Shown here one piece after another: positions 1 through 6,567 of a stretch of DNA of 8,194 nt (position 1 is its first letter; every line of letters starts with the position of its first letter). Under the pieces are notes generated by a model. That model was not told the origin of the DNA, made no database searches, and was given only the letters and a program-made list of their open reading frames with translations. The translations under genes and the position numbers were made by a program. Source of the DNA: Kiritimatiellia bacterium (lineage in GTDB: Bacteria > Verrucomicrobiota > Kiritimatiellia > RFP12 > UBA1067); the NCBI GenBank assembly GCA_017547265.1, contig JAFYQC010000124.1:1-8194 (forward strand), read 5' to 3'.

Positions 1-1263
1 CGCGCCGTCTCGAAGCACAACTTCCTCGTCCATTCTGCCGACGAGATACCAGAGACTGTCGCACAGGCGTTTTACATCGCGACGCACGGTAAGCCCGGTC
101 CGGTAGTCATAGACGTACCGCGCGACTGCCAGCAGGCGCTCACATCGGCTACCTATCCCGAGCGCGTTTTTCTGCGGGCGTACCATCCCGAGGTCTCCGC
201 GACGGCGTCGCAGGTGAGTCGTCTCGCGAAGCTTATAAACGGCGCGAAACGCCCAGTGATTCTTGCGGGCGGCGGTGTCATTGCGTCCGGCGCGTCGAAG
301 GACGTCACTGCGCTTGCGCACAAGGCCGGGATTCCCGTCGCGACGACTTTGATGGGCATTGGCTCGTTTGACGAGACCGATCCCCTCGCGCTCGGGCTCG
401 CCGGACTCCACGGCGAATTTGCCGCGAATGCCGCGATTGCAGAGGCGGATCTTCTCCTTGCGCTCGGCGTTCGCTTCAACGACCGCGTCACGGGCAGGAG
501 CACTTCGAAGTTCGCCCGCCGCGCGAAGATCGTCCATGTTGACTGCGACCCTGCGTCGATAAACAAGAACGTCACAGTCGACCTCGGAATTCTTGCCGAC
601 GTGAAGGAACTCCTCATGACGGTCGACTCGCGCATAACCCCGTCGTCGCACGACGACTGGCTTGCGTCCATCGACGCTCGCCGCAGGCCGCGCACCGAGG
701 GGCTTAAGCCCTTGCACAAGGGCGTCATCATGCCGCAGACAGTCGTCGAGTCGGTCTATGCCGCGACGAAGGGGAAGGCAGTAGTCGTCACCGACGTAGG
801 CCAGCACCAGCTTTGGGCGGCGAAGCGATTCCGCCACACGCAGCCGCGCCACTTCATAACCTCGGGCGGCATGGGCGCGATGGGTTTCGGAATCCCGGCC
901 GCAATCGGCGCCACGCTCGCGGGCACGGACGGCAAGGTCGTCGCTTTCCTGGGCGATGGTGGCGCGCAGATGACTGCCGAGGAGCTAATGGTCGCCTCAG
1001 AGCTCAAGCTGCCTGTCGCTTTCATCGTCTTTTCAAACGGCTCGCTTGGGCTTGTGCGCCAGATGCAGCGGCATCTCTGCGGCGGCAACTACTTTGCGAC
1101 AGATCTTCGCTCTCCCGACTTCGTGAAGCTCGCGGCGGCCTACGGCATACGCGGCGTTCGCGTGGCAGACGGGAGCAAGCTCGATGCCGCGATTGCAAAG
1201 GCGGTCAAGTCCAAGTCGCCTATGCTTGTCGAGGTCGTGGTTGAGAAGGAGGCCGAGGCATGA
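1..1263 (+). CDS. ilvB: Acetolactate synthase, catalytic (large) subunit, 5'-truncated by window edge
   Basis: ThDP-, Mg- and FAD-family enzyme that condenses two pyruvates to acetolactate, or pyruvate with 2-ketobutyrate, in cytosolic valine/leucine/isoleucine synthesis. The frame is open from base 1, and 420 residues are visible of a usual 560-590, so roughly the first 150 (most of the PYR domain with its catalytic Glu) lie upstream. Visible in order: the end of the PYR domain (KHNFLV, GKPGPVVIDVPRDCQ); the central domain (LMGIGSF, GVRFNDRVTG, VDCDPASINKNV); and the ThDP-binding domain with GQHQLWAAKRF, SGGMGAMGFGIPAAIG and the Mg site GDGGAQM (Asp319 of the visible part) to SNG (Asn346, 27 residues on, as in yeast AHAS). 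Oddities: the position of the substrate-selecting Trp (yeast Trp586) is Met355, and the protein stops at VEKEAEA, before the usual C-terminal tail. The stop overlaps ilvN by ATGA, supporting a catalytic/regulatory pair. Identity as an AHAS-family enzyme is secure; exact substrate preference is not. Confidence 0.95.
   Translation, partial: RAVSKHNFLVHSADEIPETVAQAFYIATHGKPGPVVIDVPRDCQQALTSATYPERVFLRAYHPEVSATASQVSRLAKLINGAKRPVILAGGGVIASGASKDVTALAHKAGIPVATTLMGIGSFDETDPLALGLAGLHGEFAANAAIAEADLLLALGVRFNDRVTGRSTSKFARRAKIVHVDCDPASINKNVTVDLGILADVKELLMTVDSRITPSSHDDWLASIDARRRPRTEGLKPLHKGVIMPQTVVESVYAATKGKAVVVTDVGQHQLWAAKRFRHTQPRHFITSGGMGAMGFGIPAAIGATLAGTDGKVVAFLGDGGAQMTAEELMVASELKLPVAFIVFSNGSLGLVRQMQRHLCGGNYFATDLRSPDFVKLAAAYGIRGVRVADGSKLDAAIAKAVKSKSPMLVEVVVEKEAEA
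1246..1252 (+). promoter_or_regulatory. Ribosome binding site of ilvN
   Basis: A full AAGGAGG Shine-Dalgarno sequence lies inside the end of ilvB, 7 bases before the ilvN ATG at 1260. It fixes the ilvN start and shows that this genome uses classical Shine-Dalgarno initiation, which contrasts with the absence of such a site before fhs. Confidence 0.85.
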
Positions 1264-1505
1264 AAGAGGAAATCCACCGTCTCAACTGCTATGTCGAGAA
1301 CAAGCCGGGCGTCCTCGCAAGGATCGTAGGACTCATTTCGGGCCGCGGCTACAACATCCAGACGCTCAACGTCGGGCCTACCGAGGACGGCACTGTCTCC
1401 CGTATGAAGATCGACGTCCTCGGCACCGCACGTGTCGTCGAGCAGATCATCTTGCAGCTCCGCAACCAGGTCAACGTGATCGAAGTCACCTCGCGCCGCA
1501 TGTAG
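1260..1505 (+). CDS. ilvN: Acetolactate synthase regulatory (small) subunit, single ACT domain
   Basis: An 81-residue protein made almost entirely of one ACT domain (residues 5-78) that binds the catalytic subunit, activates it and senses valine. Residues known from E. coli IlvH to matter for valine binding appear conserved: Asn14, Gly17 and Asn32 align with IlvH Asn11, Gly14 and Asn29 (motifs ENKPGVLARIVGL and GRGYNIQTL), so feedback inhibition by valine is expected. The family is usually 160-170 residues with a second C-terminal domain, and even the short E. coli IlvN of isozyme I has about 96. Here the stop (TAG) follows directly after the ACT fold at VTSRRM. The gene starts within the ilvB stop (ATGA) behind a perfect Shine-Dalgarno, so it is translationally coupled to ilvB. 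By sequence the domain looks more like the N-terminal half of IlvH than like IlvN; the symbol is a convention. Confidence 0.92.
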   Translation: MKEEIHRLNCYVENKPGVLARIVGLISGRGYNIQTLNVGPTEDGTVSRMKIDVLGTARVVEQIILQLRNQVNVIEVTSRRM

Positions 1506-1539
1506 GACGGCCGATGCATGTGCGTCAGCTTTTATAGCC

Positions 1540-1557
1540 CGCGACGCGCGATTTTTT
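1540..1557 (+). terminator. Weak terminator-like hairpin after ilvN
   Basis: CGCG (1540-1543), loop ACG, CGCG (1547-1550), then A and six T. The stem has only four base pairs and the T-run is also the upstream part of the fhs promoter, so termination of the ilvBN transcript here is possible but poorly supported. Some transcripts may read through into fhs. Confidence 0.3.
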
Positions 1558-1565
1558 GGTATAAT
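1552..1565 (+). promoter_or_regulatory. Extended -10 promoter of fhs (T6-TGG-TATAAT)
   Basis: TATAAT at 1560-1565 is preceded by TGG (1557-1559), giving the extended -10 pattern TGnTATAAT, and by a run of six T (1552-1557). At the usual spacing (about 1537-1542, GCCCGC) there is no -35 hexamer. Counting from the last T of TATAAT as -7, transcription would start at 1572 or 1573. That is the base before, or the A of, the fhs ATG, so the mRNA should be leaderless. The same layout recurs at 6568-6581. The gap is too short to hold a ZTP/10-formyl-THF riboswitch in the fhs leader. Confidence 0.75.
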
Positions 1566-1572
1566 CTTCGGC

Positions 1573-3336
1573 ATGAAACTCGACCCTACGAAGATGAAGG
1601 ACTGGCAGATCGCAGAAGCTGCCGAAGAGAATCTTAAACCCGCCGCCGTGCTTGCACAGGAGCTGGGGCTTCAGGAGGACGAGTGGACGCCCTACGGCAA
1701 GGTCCTTGCCAAGGTCGATGTCACAAAGGTGCTGAAGCGCGTAGGCGCGGGGCGCAAGGGCAAATACATCGACGTCACGGCAATCACCCCGACAGCGCTC
1801 GGCGAGGGCAAGACGACGACTACGCTCGGCCTCGTCGAAGGCCTCGGCAAGCTCGGGAAGAAGGTCGTCGGCTGCGTTCGCCAGCCGTCCGGCGGCCCGA
1901 CTTTCAACATCAAGGGCAGCGCGGCGGGCGGTGGACTCGCGCAGGTCGTGCCGCTCACGGCGCTTTCTCTTGGGCTTACCGGCGACATCGACGCGATCAC
2001 GAACGCCAACAACCTCGCGATGGTCGCGCTCAACTCCAGGATGCAGCACGAGCGCAACCACGACGACGCGTGGCTTGCGGAGCGTGGGCTAAAGCGCCTC
2101 GACATTGACCCCGAGCGCATCCAGTTCCGCTGGGCGATGGACTTCTGCGCACAGGGACTTCGCAACATCGAGATCGGCCGCGGCGGAAAGCTCGACGGCT
2201 TCAACTGCGCGAGCGGCTTCTACATCACGGTCGCGTCGGAAGTCATGGCGATTCTCGCGATGAGCGCAGACCTCGCAGACTTGAGGAAGCGTCTTTCGAA
2301 GATAATCGTCGCCTACTCGAAGTCCGGCGCTCCTGTCACGACGAAGGACCTCGAGGTCGACGGTGCGATGTGCGCGCTTCTCGTGAACGCGATCCAGCCG
2401 ACGCTTATGCAGTCCATCGAGGGCCAGCCGATGTTCGTCCACGCCGGGCCTTTCGCCAACATCGCGATAGGTCAGAACTCGGTCGTCGCGGATCGACTCG
2501 CCTGCGCGCTTGGCGACTACGTCGTCACTGAGTCGGGGTTCGCTTCCGACATGGGATTCGAGAAATTCTGGAACATCAAGTGCCGCTGCTCGGGGCTCAA
2601 GCCCGACGCCGTCGTGCTTGTCGCGACCGTCCGCGCGCTCAAGGCCCACGGTGGCGCGCCTGCCGTTAAGGCGGGTCTTCCTCTCGATCCCGCTTACACG
2701 ACCGAAAACCTCGAGCTCCTTGAGAAGGGTTGCGACAACCTGCTTGCGCACATCGACATCATCCGCCGCGCGGGCATTCAGCCCGTCGTCTGCCTCAACG
2801 CGTTTTACACCGATACTCAGGCCGAGCGCGATCTCGTTAAGCGCGTTGCCGAGGGTGCGGGCGCGACGTTCGCGGTGAGCGACCACTGGCTCAAGGGCGG
2901 CGATGGCGCGATAGAGCTTGCCGAGGCGGTTATCGCCGCTTGCGAGAGACCTAACGAGTTCGCGTATCTCTGCGACCTCGAAGAGCCCCTTAAGGACCGC
3001 ATCGAAAAGCAGGTCAAGGAAGTCTACGGCGGCGATGGCGTCGATTTCGAGCCCGTGGCGCTCGAAAAGCTCGCGGCGTTCCAGGCAGACCCCGAGACGG
3101 CGCGTCTTCCGATCTGCATTGCGAAGACTCAATATTCGCTTTCGCACGACCCGAAGCTCCTCGGACGTCCGAAGGGCTGGCGCATGCCGGTCAAGGACGT
3201 TCTCATCTACAGGGGCGCGGGTCTCATCGTTCCCGTGGCGGGCGAAATTAAGCTCATGCCGGGAACCTCTGCGTCGCCGGCCTACCGCCGCATCGACGTA
3301 GACGTTGAAACAGGAAAGGTGAAAGGGCTCTTCTGA
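1573..3336 (+). CDS. fhs: Formate-tetrahydrofolate ligase (formyltetrahydrofolate synthetase)
   Basis: Cytosolic enzyme that uses ATP to join formate to tetrahydrofolate, giving 10-formyl-THF for purine synthesis, Met-tRNA formylation or the Wood-Ljungdahl methyl branch. It has 587 residues against about 555-560 in typical bacterial enzymes. Motifs seen: ATP-binding loop TPTALGEGKT (residues 72-81); RQPSGGP (103-109) where many relatives have REPS; KGSAAGGGLAQVVPL; LTGDIDAITNANNL; ITVASEVMAI; FVHAGPFANIAIG; VVTESGFASDMGFEKF; NIKCRCSGL; LVATVRALKAHGG; and a complete C-terminus ending in GKVKGLF. The extra length seems to sit around MQHERNHDDAWLAERGLKRL. The start at 1573 is preferred over Met8 because the promoter places transcription initiation there; Met8 (1594) has only a poor GAAG site. 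No Shine-Dalgarno precedes 1573. The stop overlaps the cpaB start (TGATG), so the two are coupled. No other Wood-Ljungdahl gene is nearby, which favours a biosynthetic role. Confidence 0.96.
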   Translation: MKLDPTKMKDWQIAEAAEENLKPAAVLAQELGLQEDEWTPYGKVLAKVDVTKVLKRVGAGRKGKYIDVTAITPTALGEGKTTTTLGLVEGLGKLGKKVVGCVRQPSGGPTFNIKGSAAGGGLAQVVPLTALSLGLTGDIDAITNANNLAMVALNSRMQHERNHDDAWLAERGLKRLDIDPERIQFRWAMDFCAQGLRNIEIGRGGKLDGFNCASGFYITVASEVMAILAMSADLADLRKRLSKIIVAYSKSGAPVTTKDLEVDGAMCALLVNAIQPTLMQSIEGQPMFVHAGPFANIAIGQNSVVADRLACALGDYVVTESGFASDMGFEKFWNIKCRCSGLKPDAVVLVATVRALKAHGGAPAVKAGLPLDPAYTTENLELLEKGCDNLLAHIDIIRRAGIQPVVCLNAFYTDTQAERDLVKRVAEGAGATFAVSDHWLKGGDGAIELAEAVIAACERPNEFAYLCDLEEPLKDRIEKQVKEVYGGDGVDFEPVALEKLAAFQADPETARLPICIAKTQYSLSHDPKLLGRPKGWRMPVKDVLIYRGAGLIVPVAGEIKLMPGTSASPAYRRIDVDVETGKVKGLF

Positions 3337-4151
3337 TGAAACGGCAGATCGTCCTCATAATTTCGCTTGTGGCCGGCCTCATAGCCGCGATATTGACCCG
3401 CACGTATCTCACAGTCAAGGAAAACGAGATCAAGGCGGAGAAGGCGAGACTTGTCGCGAAATACGGTACCATAGACGTTCTCGCGTTTGCCCGCGACGTT
3501 CCGTCTGGCGAGGTGCTCTCGAAGGCAGATCTCGGCGTGAAGTCCGTTCCGGCGATCGGTATGAGAGGCCAGGCGCTGACTAAAGACGACCTTGACATCG
3601 TCATCGGTCGCAAGACGACGATTGGCCACAAGGCGAAGGAAGTCGTTTTCTGGAGCGACATCGAGGGGGGCAACCCGCGCGACAAGGGGCTTTCCGCTGA
3701 CGTGAAGCGCCAGATGCGCGCGATGTCGATCAACGTCAATGGCGCGGCGTCGGTCAGCGGCATGATCAAGCCGAACGACCATGTCGACGTGATCGGCACG
3801 TTCAACTTCCCAGACGACGAGGGCAAGATCAAGCGTGGCGATCCCGTGACGTGCACGATTCTCCAAAACGTGCTCGTTCTCGCGACCGGCAAGGACACTT
3901 CGAAGACCCAGTCGCGCGAACTTGGAATGGTCGGCGGTTCAAACTACTCCACCGTGACGCTCGAGGTGACGCCGCGCGAGGCCGAGATGCTGGCGTTCGC
4001 CGAGCAGATAAAGGGGCGCCTCATACTGACGCTACGCAACCGCAACGACACTTCTTCCGAAAAGGAACTTCCGCAGATCGACTACCTCAAGATCCGCCAG
4101 GAGATGGAGGAGCTTAACCTCAAGCGCCAGCAGAAGATCGGAGGGCGGTAG
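3336..4151 (+). CDS. cpaB: Tad/Flp pilus assembly protein CpaB (RcpC)
   Basis: Inner-membrane-anchored periplasmic component of Tad (Flp-type) pilus machines, thought to act with the outer-membrane secretin. The 271 residues show: an N-terminal anchor (about 4-24, VLIISLVAGLIAAIL) after a KR pair; a SAF domain (about 47-110) beginning VLAFARDVPSGEVLSKADL; the RcpC/CpaB domain (about 128-235) with AMSINVNGAASVSGMIKPND and HVDVIGTF, then ILQNVLVLATGKD and VTLEVTPREAEMLAFAEQ; and a charged, probably helical tail (248-271). Length and domain order match the family. The ATG overlaps the fhs stop by one base (TGATG), with a weak AAAGGG site about 8 bases upstream, so expression depends on fhs translation and promoter. 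It is followed by the ATPase gene after 3 bases. cpaC (secretin), which often follows cpaB, is absent. Confidence 0.92.
   Translation: MKRQIVLIISLVAGLIAAILTRTYLTVKENEIKAEKARLVAKYGTIDVLAFARDVPSGEVLSKADLGVKSVPAIGMRGQALTKDDLDIVIGRKTTIGHKAKEVVFWSDIEGGNPRDKGLSADVKRQMRAMSINVNGAASVSGMIKPNDHVDVIGTFNFPDDEGKIKRGDPVTCTILQNVLVLATGKDTSKTQSRELGMVGGSNYSTVTLEVTPREAEMLAFAEQIKGRLILTLRNRNDTSSEKELPQIDYLKIRQEMEELNLKRQQKIGGR
4140..4145 (+). promoter_or_regulatory. Ribosome binding site of the FHA-CpaF gene
   Basis: GGAGGG within the last codons of cpaB, 9 bases before the ATG at 4155. It supports that start and the inclusion of the FHA domain in the CpaF protein, since the FHA fold begins at residue 1 of this frame. 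Confidence 0.75.
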
Positions 4152-4154
4152 CAG

Positions 4155-5864
4155 ATGATCCTTACCACCCTCATTGGCGGGAATCGCGAATCCCGGACGC
4201 TCACCGACGGAACGTACATGATCGGGCGCAATCCATCGTGCCCGATCTGCTTTAACTTTCCAGACGTCTCCGAGCGCCATGCGATTCTGACAGTGAGGGG
4301 TAACAAGGCGGTTGTGGAGGATCTGCATAGCGCCAACGGAACTTATGTCAACGGCGAGCAGATAGACGGACCAGCTGAGCTCGACGGCGGCATGGTCATC
4401 CAGATAGGCGAGTCGATGCTCCGCGTCTGCGACGAGAACGACTGGGCTGCGAAAGCGGCCGAGGATGTCGCGCGCGAGGAACCGGCCGAGGAGCCGGCAG
4501 CCGCCGCTCCAGTTGCCGACGACGAAGACGAGCCGCCGCCGCCAGACCCGATGCGCGAACTTCGCAGGAGCGTCCAGGAGCAGATACAAAAGGAACTCCT
4601 GAAGCGCATGGACATGAAGCGGCTTACGATGCAGGGCGTCGACCGCGAGGGGCTTGAGGACACTGCGCGCGAGAAGATACGCCAGATCATCGACGAAGTC
4701 GTCGCCAACGGGCGGCTTCCCGACGGCATCGACCCCGTCCGTCTCGAGGACGACGTATTCAACGAGGCGATGCGCCTTGGGCCGCTTGAGGAGCTTTTGT
4801 CCGACGACACCGTGAGCGAAATCATGGTGAACGGCCCTGACAAGGTCTACATCGAGCGCGGCGGGCGTCTCCAGCTTTCCGACTGCCAGTTCACCGACGA
4901 CGCGAGCGTCCTTTCTGTGATCGAGCGCATCATCGCTCCTCTAGGCCGCCGCTGCGACGAGTCACAGCCGTATGTAGACGCGCGTCTTGCAGACGGAAGC
5001 CGCGTCAACGCGATCATTGCGCCTCTTGCGCTTTCGGGCCCGACTATCACGATACGAAAGTTCTCCAAGAAGGCGCTTACGCCAGACGACTTCATTCGCT
5101 TTGGCACGTGGACCCACAATGCTGCGGAGTTTATGAAGCTCTGCGTGTGGCTCAGGAAGAACGTCATCGTCGCTGGCGGAACTGGCTCGGGCAAGACGAC
5201 GCTTCTCAACTTGCTTTCGGGCTACATTCCACACAGCGAGCGAATCGTGACCGTCGAGGATGCGGCGGAACTGCGTCTCCAGCAGCCGCACGTCGTACGC
5301 CTCGAGGCGAGGCCGCCGAACATCGAGGGGAAGGGCGCTGTGCCGATTCGCGATCTCGTGAAGAACTGCCTCCGAATGCGCCCCGACCGCATCATCGTCG
5401 GTGAATGCCGTGGCGGCGAAGCTCTTGACATGCTCCAGGCGATGAACACCGGCCACGACGGCTCGCTCACCACTGTACACGCCAATTCGCCGCGCGACGT
5501 CATATCGCGTCTCGAGACGATGGTGCTAATGAGCGGAATGGAGCTTCCCTCGCGCGCGATCCGCGAGCAGATCGCGTCTGCGGTCGACATCATCATCCAT
5601 GAGTCGCGCCTTTCCGACGGCTCGCGCAAGGTCACTGCGATTACCGAGGTGACGGGACTCGAGGGCAACCAGATAGTGATGCAGGACATCTTCGCCTTCA
5701 ATCAGCAGGGCGTCGGGTCGGACGGCAAGATCATAGGCGAGTTCAAGCCGACGGGCGCGATGCCCACGTGGTTCGACCAGCTTGCGGGGCGTGGCATTAA
5801 GTGCGACCCCAGGATGTTCGACCCCGACTGCACGACAGACTTCAACGTGGGGCGGACGAAATGA
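4155..5864 (+). CDS. cpaF: FHA domain-CpaF (TadA) secretion ATPase fusion
   Basis: Hexameric cytoplasmic ATPase that powers Tad pilus assembly, fused to a phosphothreonine-reading domain. Of the 569 residues, about 1-95 are an FHA domain with the three signature parts: GR (Gly24-Arg25), SERH (39-42) and NGTYVNG (61-67). A flexible Ala/Glu/Pro linker (about 97-132, with a PPPP run) and a charged helical stretch (133-185) follow. Next come the CpaF N-terminal domain (LEELLSDDTVSEIMVNGPDK; GPTITIRKF) and the VirB11/PilT-type motor: Walker A GGTGSGKTT (341-349), VEDAAEL (367-373), RMRPDRIIVGECRGGEALD with Walker B Glu417, and the His box HDGSLTTVHANS (434-445). All catalytic motifs are intact. 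The gene starts 3 bases after cpaB and ends in ATGA with tadB. The FHA domain suggests Ser/Thr-phosphorylation-dependent docking or control of the motor; no kinase gene is in view. Confidence 0.94.
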   Translation: MILTTLIGGNRESRTLTDGTYMIGRNPSCPICFNFPDVSERHAILTVRGNKAVVEDLHSANGTYVNGEQIDGPAELDGGMVIQIGESMLRVCDENDWAAKAAEDVAREEPAEEPAAAAPVADDEDEPPPPDPMRELRRSVQEQIQKELLKRMDMKRLTMQGVDREGLEDTAREKIRQIIDEVVANGRLPDGIDPVRLEDDVFNEAMRLGPLEELLSDDTVSEIMVNGPDKVYIERGGRLQLSDCQFTDDASVLSVIERIIAPLGRRCDESQPYVDARLADGSRVNAIIAPLALSGPTITIRKFSKKALTPDDFIRFGTWTHNAAEFMKLCVWLRKNVIVAGGTGSGKTTLLNLLSGYIPHSERIVTVEDAAELRLQQPHVVRLEARPPNIEGKGAVPIRDLVKNCLRMRPDRIIVGECRGGEALDMLQAMNTGHDGSLTTVHANSPRDVISRLETMVLMSGMELPSRAIREQIASAVDIIIHESRLSDGSRKVTAITEVTGLEGNQIVMQDIFAFNQQGVGSDGKIIGEFKPTGAMPTWFDQLAGRGIKCDPRMFDPDCTTDFNVGRTK

Positions 5865-6538
5865 TACTTTGGATATCAGTCGTCCTTTTCGGTGTCTGCT
5901 TCGCGGGAATCGCGTGGTATTTTTGCGCCGGCGTAAAGATCAAGTCAGGGTGGCAGAACGGCGAAAGTCCGCTTGCGAAATGGCTCGACCAGCGCCGTCG
6001 AGACAAGTTCAACGAGCAGCTTCCCGATGCGCTCGCCACGATGTCGAATGCGCTTCGTGCCGGCTTTTCGATTTCCCAGGCGTTTGACTCGGTTGTAGCG
6101 CAGGGCGAAAAGCCGATGTGCGAGGAGTTTGCGATCCTCCAGCAGCAGCTCAGAATAGGCATGAGTTTCGAAGACGCGCTCGAGTCGATGTCTGGCCGCG
6201 TTGGTTCGGACGACCTCACGCTCGTCACGACGGCGATTCTCATAAGCCGCAAGACCGGCGGCAACGTTACTGAGATCTTCGACAAGATATCCGAGACGAT
6301 TCGCGGCCGCATGCGCATTGAGCGCAAGGTGAAGACGATGACTGCGCAGGGCCGGCTGCAGGGAATCATTGTTTCGGTGATGCCTCTTTTCCTCGGCGTT
6401 GCGATGACGATCATGAAGCCCAAACTGATGCTGCCTTTTTTCTGCAGTTTGATGGGGTTGGGCTCTATAGTCGCGGTAATTGCGCTCATTACCATCGGCT
6501 GGCTGATCATCCGCAAGATAATCAAAATCGACGTGTGA
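5861..6538 (+). CDS. tadB: Tad pilus assembly inner-membrane platform protein TadB
   Basis: T2SSF-type platform protein that sits in the inner membrane over the CpaF motor. It has 225 residues: one N-terminal membrane segment (about 4-22), a cytoplasmic T2SSF domain (about 50-165) with LPDALATMSNALRAGFSISQ, GMSFEDALESMSGR, SDDLTLVTTAILISRKTGGN and a basic IRGRMRIERKVKTMTAQGRL segment, then two membrane segments (about 167-186 and 197-217). TadB proteins are commonly around 300 residues with two N-terminal helices, so this one is short at the N-terminus. The start at 5861 is chosen because it forms the ATGA overlap with the cpaF stop and begins right at the membrane helix. The in-frame ATG at 5801 would add 20 charged, non-membrane residues encoded inside cpaF. 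A weak GGGGCGG lies 5 bases upstream. TadC, the usual partner, does not follow; TadB could instead be TadC-like, but the sequence fits TadB better. Confidence 0.9.
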   Translation: MILWISVVLFGVCFAGIAWYFCAGVKIKSGWQNGESPLAKWLDQRRRDKFNEQLPDALATMSNALRAGFSISQAFDSVVAQGEKPMCEEFAILQQQLRIGMSFEDALESMSGRVGSDDLTLVTTAILISRKTGGNVTEIFDKISETIRGRMRIERKVKTMTAQGRLQGIIVSVMPLFLGVAMTIMKPKLMLPFFCSLMGLGSIVAVIALITIGWLIIRKIIKIDV

Positions 6539-6567
6539 CAAGCGGTTTTTGCCGTTCGTAGCCCGCC

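Noticed and set aside
214..216. GTG-type internal start as the beginning of ilvB
   Set aside because: The frame is open back to base 1 and encodes conserved acetolactate synthase sequence there (KHNFLV, GPVVIDVPRD), so the gene is cut by the window edge.
1506..1572. Possible ZTP/10-formyl-THF riboswitch upstream of fhs
   Set aside because: The gap is only 67 bases, the promoter lies at its 3' end, and any transcript from it has essentially no leader in which such an RNA could fold.
2089..3147. 352-codon open frame on the minus strand across fhs
   Set aside because: It lies opposite a well-conserved fhs gene; long antisense frames are expected in GC-rich coding DNA, and the translation is Arg/Asp/Val-rich without domain features.
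5801..5861. Upstream in-frame ATG for tadB at 5801
   Set aside because: It would add 20 charged residues fully overlapping cpaF. The ATGA overlap at 5861 leads straight into the membrane helix and is the better start.
6421..6451. Inverted repeat CAAACTG / CAGTTTG in tadB with T-run in the loop
   Set aside because: It has a seven-base stem and a 17-base loop inside conserved membrane-helix codons; the T-run is in the loop, not after the stem, so it is not terminator-like and is likely chance.
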